A stretch of DNA of 64,000 nucleotides from CAXSBR01 sp964236495 (GCA_964236495.1 CAXSBR010000003.1:240646-304645), one strand, 5' to 3'. Shown: positions 15,397-24,056, numbered from the stretch's first letter. Program-made: numbers and translations. The notes: a model not told the origin generated them from the letters alone.

Positions 15397-16965
15397 ATGG
15401 ACCTCGTGGGGCAGACAGACATATCGCACGCGGGCGTGCGGCGCGCGGACACGTCGACGGCCTCGACCCGATGGCTGTTCGGCGACCAGCTGGGACCGCA
15501 CTTCCTCGATGCGCCGGATCAGCCCGTCGTGATGATCGAGTCACGCGCGGTGTTCGCCCGCCGTCGATTCCACCGGCAGAAGGCGCATCTCATCCTCTCT
15601 GCGATGCGCCACCGGGCCGCCGAACTCGGTGACCAATGCCGCTACCTGCGCGCTGACACCTACCGAAGTGCGCTGGCCGGCGCCGGCAGCGCAGGCAGCG
15701 CAGGCATCGCAGGCATCGACCCGGCGTCGTTGACGGTGTGCCATCCCACCACCCGTAACGCACTGCGACTGGTTCGAGACCTGGGCGTCGACGTGCTGCC
15801 CGCCCGCGGATATCCGACGTCGATGACCGACTTCCGGTGCTGGGCCGACGGTCGCCGAGGCCTGTTGATGGAGGACTTCTACCGCGACGCCCGTCGTCGC
15901 CTCGACGTCCTGCTCGATGGATCGGAGCCTGCGGGCGGTCGATGGAATTTCGACGCCGACAACCGTGAACGCCCGCCGCGTGGCGCGTCCACCCTGGCGG
16001 TGCAGGAGCCGTTCTGGCCGGAGGAGGACGAGATCGACGCGCAGGTCCGACGTGACCTCGATCATTGGGAACGCGATGGCGACGTCTCCTTCGTCGGCCG
16101 GGATGGCCCGCGCCGGTTCGCCGCTACCCGCAGCGAGGCCCTCGCCGCCCTCGACCGGTTCGTAGCCGATCGGTTGGCGATCTTCGGTCCGTACGAGGAC
16201 GCGATGCTTGCCGACGACGACTGGATGGCGCACTCCCTGCTCTCGGCGCCGATGAATCTGGGCCTGCTCGACCCGCTGGAGGCCGTGCACGCGGCCGAGG
16301 ACGCCTATCGCAGCGGTGTCGCGCCGATTGCCTCGGTGGAGGGCTACATCCGCCAACTGATCGGCTGGCGCGACTATGTCTGGCACCTGTATTGGTACGA
16401 AGGCGCGGACTACCGGCGTCGCAATGCGCTGGAGGCCCGCGAGCCGCTGCCGGCGTGGTTCGCCGATCTGGACGCCGACGCAGTCGAGGCGCGCTGCCTG
16501 TCCGACGTGTTGCGCAGTGTGCGCGATCACGGCTGGGCACATCACATCCCGCGGCTGATGGTGCTGGGCAACTACGCCATGCAGCGCGGCTGGGATCCCG
16601 GCGAGGTGTTCGAATGGTTCCAGCGCTGCTTCGTCGACGGATACGACTGGGTGATGGTGCCCAACGCGATCGGCATGTCGCAGTACGCCGACGGCGGCAT
16701 CATGGCCACCAAGCCCTACGCCGGCGGCGGTGCCTACATCGACCGGATGAGCAATTACTGCCGCGGCTGCCGGTACGACCCGAAAAAGCGTGTAGGCGAC
16801 GACGCGTGCCCCTATACCGCGGGCTACTGGTGGTTCCTGGCGCGCAACGAGAACCGTCTGACCGGCAACTATCGGCTACAACAACCGCTCAACGGCCTGC
16901 ACCGGCTCGCCGACCTCGACGCCCTCGTCGAGCAGGAAACCGCCCGCGGGTCCGCCGCGCCCTGA
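15397..16965 (+). CDS. Iron-sulfur bacterial cryptochrome/(6-4) photolyase family protein
   Basis: A 522 aa FAD protein of the FeS-BCP (PhrB-like) branch; known members repair UV (6-4) photoproducts with light and hold a [4Fe-4S] cluster. The four cluster cysteines are at 367, 455, 458 and 471. Their spacing (88, 3, 13) equals that of Agrobacterium PhrB (350, 438, 441, 454, from memory). The N-terminal antenna domain begins STRWLFGDQLGPHF; the FAD domain has VEGYIRQLIGWRDYVWHLYW and the GMSQYADGG stretch. A 9-bp repeat encodes an SAGSAGIAGI insertion near residue 95. The gene is divergent from ctaD. CACACT six bases before the ATG is a poor -10-like hexamer, and no ribosome site is seen. Confidence 0.93.
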   Translation: MDLVGQTDISHAGVRRADTSTASTRWLFGDQLGPHFLDAPDQPVVMIESRAVFARRRFHRQKAHLILSAMRHRAAELGDQCRYLRADTYRSALAGAGSAGSAGIAGIDPASLTVCHPTTRNALRLVRDLGVDVLPARGYPTSMTDFRCWADGRRGLLMEDFYRDARRRLDVLLDGSEPAGGRWNFDADNRERPPRGASTLAVQEPFWPEEDEIDAQVRRDLDHWERDGDVSFVGRDGPRRFAATRSEALAALDRFVADRLAIFGPYEDAMLADDDWMAHSLLSAPMNLGLLDPLEAVHAAEDAYRSGVAPIASVEGYIRQLIGWRDYVWHLYWYEGADYRRRNALEAREPLPAWFADLDADAVEARCLSDVLRSVRDHGWAHHIPRLMVLGNYAMQRGWDPGEVFEWFQRCFVDGYDWVMVPNAIGMSQYADGGIMATKPYAGGGAYIDRMSNYCRGCRYDPKKRVGDDACPYTAGYWWFLARNENRLTGNYRLQQPLNGLHRLADLDALVEQETARGSAAP

Positions 16966-17122
16966 CTCGCCCGGAGTGCCGAGCGCTGTCCTGGATTCGC
17001 GGTGGTCGAGTTAATGCGACCCGCCGCAATACAGACTCCCGCACCTATCTCGTCGACCGGTTCGGCATGCGATCGTGCCGGACCCAGCTCGCCGGCTGCT
17101 ATGGCGGGCCGGCAATCGGGCA

Positions 17123-17302
17123 CTACCGGTCGTCGTTGGCCAGGTCGTCGGCGAACTCGTCCGGTTCCTTGCTCTGCGGTTTCGAATTGGTCAGAGCCTC
17201 CCGCGCAACGTCGTGGGTCTGCGCGTGCCGCCCATCGGTGCCGCCCTGGTCGGAGTAAGGCTGGCGACCGTCTCCGGCGCTGTGATCGTCGTTCCTGGCC
17301 AC
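17123..17302 (-). CDS. Small hydrophilic protein, unknown function
   Basis: A 59 aa highly charged, Asp/Gln/Ser-rich protein without hydrophobic segments or recognised domain (VARNDDHSAGDG ... DEFADDLANDDR). The case for a real gene is a very good ribosome site: AAAGGAG six bases ahead of GTG 17302. The composition resembles small intrinsically disordered stress proteins of actinobacteria; this is only a likeness. Two copies of GTAGTTCC lie just upstream and may belong to its promoter. The reading frame is open further upstream to 17506, but codon use there is poor and the strong ribosome site argues for the short form. Confidence 0.6.
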   Translation of the reverse strand: MARNDDHSAGDGRQPYSDQGGTDGRHAQTHDVAREALTNSKPQSKEPDEFADDLANDDR

Positions 17303-17496
17303 GGCTATCTCCTTTGCTGCGGGACGGTAGTTCCGTCCGTAGTTCCACGGTAGCCCGCAGTGCATTGACACAACGGGTCCGCTGAGGCTCGCCTGGCACG
17401 CCGGATGAACTGACTGTCGACGCAAAACAGTCCGGCCCTTGTTGCCCACGCCCGTCCTCGACCGGCCCTGAGTGCTCGATTCCTGTCGCGTTATGG

Positions 17497-18057
17497 TTGC
17501 CGGCAATCAGCGCGAGTATCCGGGAGTCGAGAGGGCAGCGGGCGCGCCATATCGTTGCCCTAGCCGCCGTGACGTGTTTGCTCGGTGGCTGTACCAGCGC
17601 AAGCCACGCTGCTCGCACCCCTGCTCTCCAGAGCGGCGTCGCGTGGTTGAGGCACCCCGCGCAGTCGGCGCCGGTTACCAGCACGCCACCCCCTCCGGCT
17701 TCGGTTGCGCCAGCGTTGGTTCCGCCGGCATCGGTCCCGCCGGCGTCGGTTTCGCCGGCCTCGTTGCCCCCTCGTCCCGGCCTACAGACCCCTCGCCCGC
17801 AGGCTGACCTCGCCGGTTCCCCATGGCGCATCCCCGCCTCCAGCGCAGGTGGACATGACGACCGTTCGACGCGCAAAGCTCAGCGGTTAGTGGGCAGCAG
17901 CGGCAATGGCAGCGCAGTGATCAGCGAGCTACTGGTCGCGCAGCTCGGTGCTGGTCAGGCGGTTTTCTTGATGGCCGAGATGTCGAACTCCAGCGTGATC
18001 TTGTCCGACACCATCACTCCGCCGGTCTCCAGCACGGCGTTGAAGCTGACGTTGTAA
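17497..18057 (+). pseudogene. Possible lipoprotein gene or remnant
   Basis: An open frame of up to 186 codons whose start looks like a lipoprotein signal: an Arg-rich n-region, hydrophobic IVALAAVTCLLGGC with a lipobox (LGGC), then a Pro/Ala/Val-rich linker of imperfect PPASV units encoded by a short tandem repeat (~17690-17770). Beyond residue ~110 it resembles nothing, and its last ~100 bases run antisense through the 3' end of yceI, which is unlikely for an intact gene. No ribosome site precedes the TTG at 17497. It is most likely a decayed or truncated lipoprotein gene. The region 17303-17954 otherwise holds nothing I recognise. Confidence 0.35.
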
Positions 18058-18512
18058 TCGCTGCGGTTCAGGCTTGCCTTGCCCTCGAAGCCGACGCGCT
18101 CGTTGCCCATCGGGTCGGTAGCGATGCCGCCGTACTCGAAGTCGACGGTGATCGGCTTGGTGACGTCCTTGATGGTCAGGTCGCCGGTGACCTCGAAGTT
18201 GTCGCTGTCGACCTGCTTCACCGACGTGCTCTTGAAGGTGATCGTCGGATAGGTCGGCGCGTCGAAGAAGTCGTTCGTACGCAGATGTCCGTCGCGCTGC
18301 TCTTGGCGGGTGTCGACGCTCTCGACGTCGATGCTCAGCTCGGCTGAGGACTGCGAGGGATCGGCCGCGTCCAGGTGCAGAGAACCGCTGAAACCGTTGA
18401 AGCTGCCGCGCACCTTTGTCACCATCGCATGCCGCGCGACGAAGCCGATGCGGCTGTGTGCTGGGTCGATCGTGTAATCGCCGGTGAGGGTCTCTGTGAG
18501 CATGCTGGTCAT
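17955..18512 (-). CDS. YceI family lipocalin-like protein
   Basis: A 185 aa protein with the YceI fold, a lipocalin-like beta barrel that binds polyprenoid or other long-chain lipids. The family opening GDYTIDPAHSRIGFVARHAMVTKVRG is present, as are ATDP-MGNERVGFEGKASLNRSDYNV and the ending KITLEFDISAIKK. No signal peptide is seen, so it should be cytoplasmic, as for many actinobacterial copies. ATG 18512 has AAGGAG about nine bases upstream. It is divergent from a MarR gene, with a 22-bp imperfect palindrome between them, so MarR control of yceI is likely. Ligand unknown. Confidence 0.93.
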   Translation of the reverse strand: MTSMLTETLTGDYTIDPAHSRIGFVARHAMVTKVRGSFNGFSGSLHLDAADPSQSSAELSIDVESVDTRQEQRDGHLRTNDFFDAPTYPTITFKSTSVKQVDSDNFEVTGDLTIKDVTKPITVDFEYGGIATDPMGNERVGFEGKASLNRSDYNVSFNAVLETGGVMVSDKITLEFDISAIKKTA

Positions 18513-18578
18513 TTGCGCTGGTCTCCTTGTGGTCGAGGATCGGCCGTCGGTGTCGGCCAAGCGAGACTGTACGCAGCC

Positions 18579-18600
18579 AGTTGCTGATGCGTCAACAACT
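18579..18600. promoter_or_regulatory. Inverted repeat, probable MarR operator
   Basis: A 22-bp interrupted palindrome with 11-bp half-sites, AGTTGCTGATG and CGTCAACAACT, 18 of 22 positions symmetric (two mismatches per half). It lies between divergent yceI and marR, seven bases upstream of the presumed -10 of marR. Size and symmetry fit a MarR dimer site. Confidence 0.65.
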
Positions 18601-18606
18601 TTCGAG

Positions 18607-18612
18607 TAGAAT
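18607..18612 (+). promoter_or_regulatory. -10 element of a probable leaderless marR promoter
   Basis: TAGAAT ends seven bases before the GTG at 18620, so transcription should begin at the start codon itself. The MarR palindrome covers the -35 zone. Confidence 0.5.
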
Positions 18613-18619
18613 AAAGGCC

Positions 18620-19111
18620 GTGGACGAACCGCGCTGGCTCAGCGCCGACGAGCAGCGCATGTGGCGCAGCTTTCAGGCAATGCAGCGCCATCTGTCCGAT
18701 GCTGTCGAGCGTGATCTTCAGGAGTCGGGCTTGTCGACGGCAGATTTTGCGGTGCTGGCGTCCCTGTCCGAGGCGACCGACCGGCGCTTGCGTGCTCGTG
18801 ACCTGGGCCAACTTCTGGACTGGGATCGCAGCCGGCTGTCCCATCAGATGCGGCGGATGGAGCAGCGCGGCCTGATTGTGCGGCGCGACTGCCCGACCGA
18901 CGCGCGCGGCACCGTGGTCGCGCTCACCGCCGACGGCTGGACGGCAATCCAGCGAGCCGCGCCCACCCATGTCGAGGCCGTCCGGGTCAACTTGTTCGAC
19001 GTGCTGACCGAGGCCGACGTCGCATTCCTGCGAGATGTCTCCGAGCGTGTCACCGCCCGCGCTGAAGCCCGCCTGCCGGCTCGCACGTGTGGCGACGAGG
19101 AGCCGGGCTAG
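18620..19111 (+). CDS. MarR family transcriptional regulator
   Basis: A 163 aa winged-helix repressor. The dimerisation helix is followed by the wHTH: FAVLASLSEATDRRLRARDLGQLLDWDRSRLSHQMRRMEQRGLIVR, with the wing CPTDARGTVVALTADG. GTG 18620 is chosen because it gives the normal family length and sits seven bases after a TAGAAT hexamer. It is divergent from yceI with the probable operator between them, suggesting control of yceI and of itself. Its stop codon TAG is the first half of the TAGCCT hexamer in front of the next gene (aldo/keto reductase, ATG 19121), so that gene may have its own leaderless promoter as well as read-through. Ligand unknown. Confidence 0.92.
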   Translation: MDEPRWLSADEQRMWRSFQAMQRHLSDAVERDLQESGLSTADFAVLASLSEATDRRLRARDLGQLLDWDRSRLSHQMRRMEQRGLIVRRDCPTDARGTVVALTADGWTAIQRAAPTHVEAVRVNLFDVLTEADVAFLRDVSERVTARAEARLPARTCGDEEPG

Positions 19112-19120
19112 CCTGAGAAA

Positions 19121-20173
19121 ATGGACTATCGCCAGCTGGGACGCTCAGGTCTACGAGTTTCGACGATCACCTTGGGCACGATGGGTTTCGCCGGTACCGG
19201 GTGGGCCGCCCCCGTCGGACAGATCGACCTCGACGGGGCGCGTCGTCAGATCGCGCTGGCCCGCGACGCCGGTGTCAACCTCATCGACACCGCCGATGTG
19301 TACAGCAACGGCGCGTCGGAGGAGATCGTCGGCCAAGCGTTGGGCAGCGACCGCGCCGACGTGCTGGTAGCGACCAAGGTGCGGATGCCGATGGGCGAAG
19401 GCCCCAACGACGCCGGCCTGTCGCGCCACCACATCATCCGCGGTGCCGAGGACAGCCTGCGCCGACTGAACACCGACTACATCGACCTGTACCAGGTCCA
19501 CGAGTGGGACGGCCAGACGCCGCTGGAGGAGACCCTCAGCGCCCTGGACCTGCTGGTGCGCTCAGGCAAGGTGCGTTACATCGGCGCCTCCAACTATGCG
19601 GCCTGGCAGCTGATGAAGGCCCTGGGCGTGTCGGAGCGGCTCGGGTATGAACGATTCGCCAGCCAGCAGATCTACTACTCCCTGCAAGCCCGCGAGGCCG
19701 AGAACGAGCTGGTGCCTGTCTCTCTGGACCAGGGCCTGGGCATCCTGGTGTGGAGCCCCATCGCCGGCGGGCTGCTGTCGGGTAAGTACCGCCGCGGCGT
19801 CGACGCGCCGGCGGGAAGCCGCCATCTCAGCGAATGGAGCGAACCGCCCGTCCACGACGAGGACAAGCTGTACGACACCATCGAGACGCTCGTCGGAATC
19901 GGTGACGCCCATGGCGTGTCCGCAGCCCAGGTGGCGCTGGCCTACACGATCGCCAAGCCCGCCGTCACCTCCGTTATCGTCGGCGCCCGCACCGAAGAGC
20001 AACTGGCCGACAACTTGGCCGCTGCCGACCTCACCCTGACCCCCGACGAGCTCACCCGCCTCGACGACGTCAGCGCCCAACCACTGCCCTACCCGTACTG
20101 GCACCAGGCCAACACGTCCTCAGACCGGCTCAGCCCGGCTGATCTCAGCCTGCTGGCACGCCACCTGAGCTGA
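19121..20173 (+). CDS. Aldo/keto reductase
   Basis: A 350 aa TIM-barrel NADPH-dependent oxidoreductase. The catalytic tetrad is visible: Asp in NLIDTADVYSNG, Tyr in the same motif (DVY), Lys in LVATKVRMP, and His in YQVHEWD. The cofactor region IVGARTEEQLADNLAAADLTL is typical. It belongs to the large YajO/PhdYeast-like AKR group, whose substrates are mostly unknown. TAGCCT six bases before ATG 19121 suggests leaderless transcription. It is one of three AKR genes within 5 kb (with 21297-22319 and 23022-24056). They are clearly homologous but not near-identical, so this is not a recent duplication. Confidence 0.93.
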   Translation: MDYRQLGRSGLRVSTITLGTMGFAGTGWAAPVGQIDLDGARRQIALARDAGVNLIDTADVYSNGASEEIVGQALGSDRADVLVATKVRMPMGEGPNDAGLSRHHIIRGAEDSLRRLNTDYIDLYQVHEWDGQTPLEETLSALDLLVRSGKVRYIGASNYAAWQLMKALGVSERLGYERFASQQIYYSLQAREAENELVPVSLDQGLGILVWSPIAGGLLSGKYRRGVDAPAGSRHLSEWSEPPVHDEDKLYDTIETLVGIGDAHGVSAAQVALAYTIAKPAVTSVIVGARTEEQLADNLAAADLTLTPDELTRLDDVSAQPLPYPYWHQANTSSDRLSPADLSLLARHLS

Positions 20174-20221
20174 CGCGCCAGCGCAGGTGACGCCGCTGGT
20201 AGCGGCGGCTACGGTGCGATT

Positions 20222-21244
20222 ATGCGCGCAGTTGTGTACACCAAGACCGGTGGTCCCGACGTCCTGACCTTGATCGACAAGGCCCTGGTCGAGCCGGGTC
20301 CTGGTGAGGTCCGGGTGCGGATACACCGCGCCGGCGTCAACCCGACCGACTGGAAGGCCCGAGCCGGCAGCGGCCCCGGTATTTCCGTAGATCCGGCCAA
20401 GACGCCGGGCCAGGACGGTGCCGGTGTCGTCGACGCCGTCGGTGAGGGTGTGGAACCGGCGTGGCTGGGACTGCGGGTGTGGATCTTCGAAGCGGCGCAT
20501 CAGCGCAACGAGGGCTCCACGCAGGAGTTCGCCCTCGTGCCAGCGCACCGGGTGGTGTTGCTGCCCGACAGCGCGTCCTTCGACCTCGGCGCGGCCCTCG
20601 GCATTCCGTTCCTGACCGCGCACCGGTGCCTGACCGTGGCCGAGGAAGGTCCGCACCGACTCGGGCCGGGCACCCTGCAGGGGCGGACCGTACTGGTGGC
20701 CGGCGGAGCGGGCGCGGTCGGCAATGCCGCAATCCAGTTGGCTCGCTGGTCTGACGCCACAGTGATCACCACTATCAGCAGCCCGCGCAAGGCACTACTC
20801 GCCGCCGCCGCCGGTGCCGACCACGTGATCAACTACCGCGAGCAGGACGTCGCCCACGAGATCGGCAAGATCGCACCCGAGGGCGTCGACTCGATCGTCG
20901 AGGTGGCGCCGGGCCCGAACGCGACGCTGGATGCAGCCGTTCTCGCCCGGTACGGCTCCGTCGCCTGCTACGCCGACGACGGCGGCGACCAGATCGTGTT
21001 GCCTATGCGGGCGCTGATGAGCCGCAACGTGCGCTGGCAGTTCGTGCTGGTCTACACCGAACCACACGAAGCCAAGTTGCGGGCCGTCGAGGACGTCGGC
21101 GCGGCAGTGCTCGACGGCGCGATCAGGGTGGGCGACGACGCAGGCCTGCCGCTGCACCACTTCACACTCGACCAGGCCGGCGAGGCGCACCAGGCGGTCG
21201 AGGAAGCCGTCGTCGGCAAAGTCCTCATCGACGTCGCAGAGTGA
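20222..21244 (+). CDS. Zinc-independent MDR family NADPH:quinone oxidoreductase-like protein
   Basis: A 340 aa medium-chain dehydrogenase/reductase. The N-terminal GroES-like domain (MRAVVYTKTGGPDVLTLID, GQDGAGVVDAVGEG) lacks the zinc-binding cysteines of alcohol dehydrogenases. The Rossmann motif VLVAGGAGAVGNAAIQLARW starts near residue 158. This matches the quinone reductase or enoyl-reductase branch, which reduces quinones or activated alkenes with NADPH. TACGGT lies six bases before ATG 20222, again the leaderless pattern. It is 48 bases downstream of the AKR on the same strand and convergent with the next AKR; the gap to the latter contains a 21-bp tandem duplication. Confidence 0.92.
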   Translation: MRAVVYTKTGGPDVLTLIDKALVEPGPGEVRVRIHRAGVNPTDWKARAGSGPGISVDPAKTPGQDGAGVVDAVGEGVEPAWLGLRVWIFEAAHQRNEGSTQEFALVPAHRVVLLPDSASFDLGAALGIPFLTAHRCLTVAEEGPHRLGPGTLQGRTVLVAGGAGAVGNAAIQLARWSDATVITTISSPRKALLAAAAGADHVINYREQDVAHEIGKIAPEGVDSIVEVAPGPNATLDAAVLARYGSVACYADDGGDQIVLPMRALMSRNVRWQFVLVYTEPHEAKLRAVEDVGAAVLDGAIRVGDDAGLPLHHFTLDQAGEAHQAVEEAVVGKVLIDVAE

Positions 21245-21272
21245 CGCGGCACGCCGATCCGCGGCGCTGCAT

Positions 21273-21314
21273 GGACTAGCGGCGGCGCAGCGTGGATTAG
21301 CGGCGGCGCAGCGC
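21273..21314. repeat. 21-bp tandem duplication at the 3' end of the aldo/keto reductase gene
   Basis: Two adjacent 21-base copies (21273-21293 and 21294-21314), 19 of 21 bases identical, beginning GGACTAGCGG and GGATTAGCGG. The second copy encodes the last Ala-Leu-Arg-Arg-Arg residues and stop of the minus-strand gene; the first lies just beyond the stop. Confidence 0.8.
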
Positions 21315-22319
21315 GGGATCGGTCAGCGCCGGCGGCTGCCAGCCCTGATCCGCCGTAGCCAGCGTCGTCCCAGGCTCGACCAGCTCGTCGATGCGGTCCA
21401 GGACTGACGCACTCAGCGCGACATCGCCTGCCGTCAGCTGCGAGTCCAGATGCTCGGCCGTGCGCGGCCCGATGATGGCACTGGTAACGGCAGGGTGGGC
21501 GAGTACGAAGGCGACAGCGAGTTCGATCAGCGTGAGACCGGCATCCTGGGCGACTGTCTCCAGTTCGAACACCAGCTCCAGCTTGCGCTGGTTGGCCGGT
21601 ATGGACAGATCCCAGCGACCGGGTATGCGCTCGGCGCGGGTGCTCGTCGGCAGCTGCTCGCCCTTGCGGTAGCGACCACTCAGCCAGCCGCCGGCCAGCG
21701 GGCTCCACGACAGCACGCCCATGTCGAACTGTTGCGTGACGGGCAACATATCGGCTTCGATGCCGCGGGCGAGGATCGAATACGGCGGCTGTTCGGTGAC
21801 GAACCGGCCCAGTCCGCGCCGTTCGGCCACCCAGTGCGACTCCACGACCTGGTGCGCGGGGAACGTCGAGCTGCCGAAGTAGCGGATCTTGCCGGCTCGT
21901 TGCAGGTCGGTGAGCGCGCCGAGCGTCTCCTCCAGATCGGTGCCGGGGTCGGGCCGGTGCATCTGATAGAGGTCGATGTAGTCGGTGTTCAGTCGGCGCA
22001 GGCTGTCCTCGACCGCCACGGTCAGCCACCGGCGGGAGTTGCCGCGCCGGTTGACGTCGTGACCCATCTGGTTGTGCGCCTTTGTGGCCAGCACTATGTC
22101 GTCGCGGCGGCCGGCCAGTGCCTTGCCGACGATCTGTTCGGACTCGCCGTCGGAGTAGATGTCGGCGGTGTCGACGAAGTTGATACCGGCGTCCAACGCC
22201 CGGTGGATGATCCGAATTGAGTCGTCGTGATCCCGGTTGCCCCAGGCACCGAACATCATCGTGCCCAGGCACAACGAGCTCACCTGGACTCCGGTGCGGC
22301 CCAGCCGGCGGTACTCCAT
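21297..22319 (-). CDS. Aldo/keto reductase
   Basis: A 340 aa AKR with the start MEYRRLGRTGVQVSSLCLGTM. Catalytic residues are in FVDTADIYSDGESE, LATKAHNQMGHDVNRRG and YQMHRPDPG. The cofactor-binding IIGPRTAEHLDSQLTAGDV is present. Its closest relatives in style are the YghZ/Gfo-like stand-alone AKRs of actinobacteria; no substrate can be read from the sequence. It stands alone on the minus strand between two plus-strand genes. Its 3' end has been duplicated in tandem. The NHNQMG-DVNRRGNSRRW loop near residue 90 is longer than in the two neighbouring AKRs, so the three probably differ in substrate pocket. Confidence 0.92.
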   Translation of the reverse strand: MEYRRLGRTGVQVSSLCLGTMMFGAWGNRDHDDSIRIIHRALDAGINFVDTADIYSDGESEQIVGKALAGRRDDIVLATKAHNQMGHDVNRRGNSRRWLTVAVEDSLRRLNTDYIDLYQMHRPDPGTDLEETLGALTDLQRAGKIRYFGSSTFPAHQVVESHWVAERRGLGRFVTEQPPYSILARGIEADMLPVTQQFDMGVLSWSPLAGGWLSGRYRKGEQLPTSTRAERIPGRWDLSIPANQRKLELVFELETVAQDAGLTLIELAVAFVLAHPAVTSAIIGPRTAEHLDSQLTAGDVALSASVLDRIDELVEPGTTLATADQGWQPPALTDPALRRR

Positions 22320-22467
22320 CGATTGCCCCTCAGCTCGCGGTCATGTTTGTCGCAGGGTGGTGTTCTCAGGTGGTCCGCTGCGCACCGTACCGGGCGGCGA
22401 TGACAGTTTCGGTGCCTCGGTCCTTGACGACGTAAACGCGGCGACTGCCGTGGCCCACACTGGGTTC

Positions 22468-22923
22468 ATGGCGGTCAAGCGCAGTGCCGGCATCGTGCTG
22501 TTCCGGCGCGCCACGAACGGCGTGGAGGTGCTGCTCGGGCACAGCGGCGGACCGTTCTACCGATCGAAGGACGCGGGCGCGTGGTCGATTCCCAAGGGCG
22601 AGTACGGCGCCGACGAAACACCGTTGCGCGCTGCGTGCCGCGAATTCACCGAGGAGCTCGGCCTGCCGGTGCCCGACGGCACGCCACTGCCGCTGGGTGA
22701 GATAGTCCAGAAGAACGGCAAGATCGTCACGGCGTGGGCGATCGAGGCCGAACTGGACCCCGCATCGATCCGGCCGGGGAGCTTCTCGATGGAGTGGCCG
22801 CGCGGATCGGGTCGGACCCAGGAGTTCCCCGAGATCGACCGGGTGGCCTGGTTTGCCTTGGTGGATGCCGCACGGGTTGTGATCGCCGGACAAGAGGCGC
22901 TGCTCGACCGCCTGCCCAGCTGA
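22468..22923 (+). CDS. Nudix hydrolase
   Basis: A 151 aa hydrolase of nucleoside-diphosphate-linked compounds. The complete Nudix box is present between residues ~47 and 69 (G-x5-E-x7-REFTEELG; seen as GEYGADE then REFTEELG). The N terminus AVKRSAGIVLFRR and the WSIPKG motif before the box resemble the YmaB/Ap4A-type or DR-type Nudix branch, where WxxPKG is common to diadenosine polyphosphate hydrolases; substrate assignment stays open. ATG 22468 is chosen by homology. No ribosome site is present, and CACACT lies six bases ahead. Monocistronic. Confidence 0.9.
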   Translation: MAVKRSAGIVLFRRATNGVEVLLGHSGGPFYRSKDAGAWSIPKGEYGADETPLRAACREFTEELGLPVPDGTPLPLGEIVQKNGKIVTAWAIEAELDPASIRPGSFSMEWPRGSGRTQEFPEIDRVAWFALVDAARVVIAGQEALLDRLPS

Positions 22924-23021
22924 ACTTCCCGCGTCGGGGGGTGCGGCCTCGAACGAGACCAGCCAGCACCGGCCCGGACCGGCCCTGGGTTTCGTCAGAA
23001 GGTGTGACTAGGGTCCAAGAC

Positions 23022-24056
23022 ATGGAATATCGACTTCTTGGAAACAGTGGCTGCTCGGTGTCGAATCTGGCGCTGGGCACGATGACGTTCGGTTCGGAAT
23101 CCGACGAGGCGGTGTCTCATCAGCAGTTGGACCGGTTCGTAGAGGCCGGCGGCAACCTGATTGACACTGCGGACGTCTACTCCAACGGCACGTCAGAGGA
23201 GATCATCGGCCGGTGGTTCGCCGACCGTCCCTCTGACATCACCGAGGGCCTTGTCCTGGCCACCAAGGGCCGCTTTCCGCTCGATGAAACGCCCAACGGG
23301 CTCGGTCTGTCCCACCGCCACCTCACCCGCGCGCTCGACGCCTCGCTGACCCGGCTCGGGCTGGACTCGATAGATCTCTATCAGGCACACGCGTTCGACG
23401 CGCTCACCCCGCTGGAGGAAACGCTGCGCACGATGGACGGTTTCATCCGTGCGGGCAAGATCGGCTACTACGGCCTGTCCAACTTCACCGGCTGGCAGCT
23501 CACCAAGGCGGTGCATTTGGCCCGGGCACTTAATGTCGCCGCGCCGGTCACGTTGCAGCCGCAGTACAACCTGCTCGTGCGTGAGATCGAGTGGGAGGTC
23601 GTTCCCGCCGCTCTGGATGCCGGCCTGGGACTTCTGCCGTGGTCGCCGCTGGGTGGCGGCTGGCTTTCGGGCAAGTACAAGCGCGACCAGCGACCGACCG
23701 GCACCACCCGCCTCGGCGAGGATCCCGATCGCGGCATGGAGGCCTACGACAAGCGCAACGCCGAGGCCGTCACGTGGGATGTCATCGATGCCGTACAGAC
23801 GATCGCGGAGAACCGCGGCGTCTCGATGGCGCAGGTCGCGCTGGCGTGGGTCACCGACCAGCCGGCAGTGACCTCCACCATTCTCGGTGCGCGGACGTTG
23901 GAGCAGCTCGAGGACAACCTGGGTGCCGGTGACCTGCATCTCGACGCCGACGAAACCACGACGTTGAACTCGGTCAGCGAGCCGCTGGTGCACGACTACC
24001 CCTACGGCGTGATGGGCGTGCAGCAGCGCGAGCGGAAGATCGAGGGCGGCCGCTAA
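23022..24056 (+). CDS. Aldo/keto reductase
   Basis: A 344 aa AKR starting MEYRLLGNSGCSVSNLALGTM. Tetrad residues lie in NLIDTADVYSNGTSEE, LATKGRFPLD and YQAHAFD; the C-terminal cofactor segment ILGARTLEQLEDNLGAGDL is intact. TAGGGT ends seven bases before ATG 23022, suggesting leaderless transcription. The frame is open upstream to 22734 but that part is the Nudix gene in another frame. It shares its pattern most with the AKR at 19121 (both have the VYSNG(A/T)SEEI signature and a GxGLSxxH loop), pointing to an older duplication. Confidence 0.93.
   Translation: MEYRLLGNSGCSVSNLALGTMTFGSESDEAVSHQQLDRFVEAGGNLIDTADVYSNGTSEEIIGRWFADRPSDITEGLVLATKGRFPLDETPNGLGLSHRHLTRALDASLTRLGLDSIDLYQAHAFDALTPLEETLRTMDGFIRAGKIGYYGLSNFTGWQLTKAVHLARALNVAAPVTLQPQYNLLVREIEWEVVPAALDAGLGLLPWSPLGGGWLSGKYKRDQRPTGTTRLGEDPDRGMEAYDKRNAEAVTWDVIDAVQTIAENRGVSMAQVALAWVTDQPAVTSTILGARTLEQLEDNLGAGDLHLDADETTTLNSVSEPLVHDYPYGVMGVQQRERKIEGGR

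Noticed and set aside
19121..24056. Recent tandem duplication of the three aldo/keto reductases
   Set aside because: The proteins are alike in motifs but clearly diverged, in mixed orientation and separated by unrelated genes.
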